Origin: an uncultured Bacteroidota bacterium | GTDB taxonomy: Bacteria; Bacteroidota; Bacteroidia; Chitinophagales; Chitinophagaceae | Assembly (NCBI GenBank): GCA_903905065.1 | Contig: CAIVEW010000090.1 | Span: 1-42,432, forward strand | DNA length: 42,432 nucleotides | Direction of reading: 5' to 3' | In this document: in pieces, positions 42,063 through 42,432 of the stretch | Layout: each line of letters begins with the position of its first letter | How positions within the stretch are numbered: position 1 is the stretch's first letter | Notes under the pieces: generated by a model | Told to the model about the DNA's origin: nothing | Databases searched by the model: none | What the model saw: only the letters and a program-made list of their open reading frames with translations | Made by a program: the position numbers and the translations under genes

Positions 42063-42432
42063 AAAGATGAAATTAAATTTTCTAATCTTGATCCGATAAA
42101 TTGTGTTGTAGCAAATATTGAAAAGAAGGACTGCATATTTGGAATAAGCCAAATAAAAGATGGTTTTTCGTCTGTAACAACGGTTTATGAATTAACCAAA
42201 ATGTCTGAAAAATGGCAAGTTGAAACAAAAAAAAACATTTTGAATGATTCATTTGTTTTTTGTGATGTTTATAAAAATTTAGAAATAGCAAATGTGAACA
42301 ATGTGCAATTCCTTTATTTTATTTATAAAGAGCGTCAACAAGGCAATATTATTACTTCTGAAGATATTCACTTTTCCTTATTATCATTAAGCGATTTTAA
42401 GATAACTTCATTAAACTATCAATGTGATGGCG
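42063..42432 (+). CDS. Partial, AT-rich reading frame of unknown function (runs off right edge)
   Basis: One frame is open from 42063 to the window end and translates as a compositionally normal but unrecognised protein (for example NIEKKDCIFGISQIKDGFSS, NLEIANVNNVQFLYFIYKER). A stop (TAA at 42060) lies immediately upstream and the first ATG is at 42201, so the 5' part is either missing or the start is at 42201. By hand count the bases near 42181-42300 are about 25% G+C, far below the neighbouring genes. This suggests foreign or truncated DNA starting near 42000. The rest of the gene is outside the window. Confidence 0.45.

Noticed and set aside
42082-42291. 69-codon minus-strand open frame at right edge
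   Set aside because: Phe/Leu/His-rich translation of AT-rich DNA; the opposite strand frame has better composition.
1-42432. CRISPR array, tRNA or rRNA gene, insertion sequence transposase
   Set aside because: Looked for regularly spaced repeats, cloverleaf-like segments and transposase motifs; none was found.

Overview
The window comes from a Bacteroidota chromosome, most probably of the Chitinophagaceae/Chitinophagales type. The evidence is an alternative complex III (act) operon joined to cytochrome oxidase genes, a type IX secretion C-terminal tail, stand-alone TonB C-terminal domain proteins, an SpmA-SpmB fusion, DUF2911, DUF4783 and VF530 proteins, the absence of Shine-Dalgarno sequences, and several promoters of the Bacteroidota form TTTG-N19-21-TAnnTTTG. 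The species cannot be named from sequence alone. No rRNA, tRNA, CRISPR array or complete insertion sequence was seen.

Layout. Positions 1-10781 (minus strand) hold one respiratory operon, actA-actB-actC-actD-actE-actF-coxB-coxA. It encodes a quinol:cytochrome c/oxidase electron-transfer chain; coxA runs off the left edge. Positions 11123-15506 (minus) carry a membrane protein of unknown function, an unusual short-chain dehydrogenase and four consecutive secreted TonB C-terminal domain proteins with 1, 3, 2 and 1 domains. A DUF4394 protein with a T9SS tail follows at 15613-17691, then a plus-strand DUF2911 protein. Positions 18561-31691 are almost all minus-strand housekeeping and envelope genes: a beta-barrel protein, SpmAB fusion, WG-repeat lipoprotein, NTF2-like lipoprotein, papain-like hydrolase, the GTPase YchF, a degenerate non-specific nuclease homologue, PlsC, a 4-TM protein, a YfiT-like DinB protein, an SGNH-like lipoprotein, a TPR protein and a PstS-like lipoprotein. 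A MuiA/DUF4139 protein (plus) is at 32065-33714. Positions 34094-37098 (minus) hold DUF4783, a small basic ORF, VF530 and a large TPR protein. Positions 37274-39927 (plus) hold a PhnA/YjdM-like zinc-ribbon protein, a uracil-DNA glycosylase family protein, a Crp/Fnr regulator and an AhpD-like peroxidase-related protein. A superfamily 1 helicase (minus) lies at 40019-41923. The last ~370 bases are strikingly AT-rich and contain a partial unrecognised reading frame.

Non-coding structure is unusually rich. Intergenic spaces hold at least four families of short palindromic repeats (cores TCCCGATAGCTATCGGGA, GTAGAGACGTTGCA, CCTGCCTGCC and AAGCCCC...GGGGCTT) and a degenerate 7-nt-period element that repeatedly sits just 5' of minus-strand start codons. 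Strong terminators and several matched promoters can be read directly.

The most interesting signals are: three TGAAC-N2-GTTCA-like sites spaced exactly 23 bp apart between the Crp/Fnr gene and the AhpD-like gene; the tandem TonB C-terminal domain cluster; an AT-rich TonB-plug-like segment inside the MuiA protein; and several family members (nuclease, SGNH hydrolase, SDR) that have lost canonical catalytic residues.
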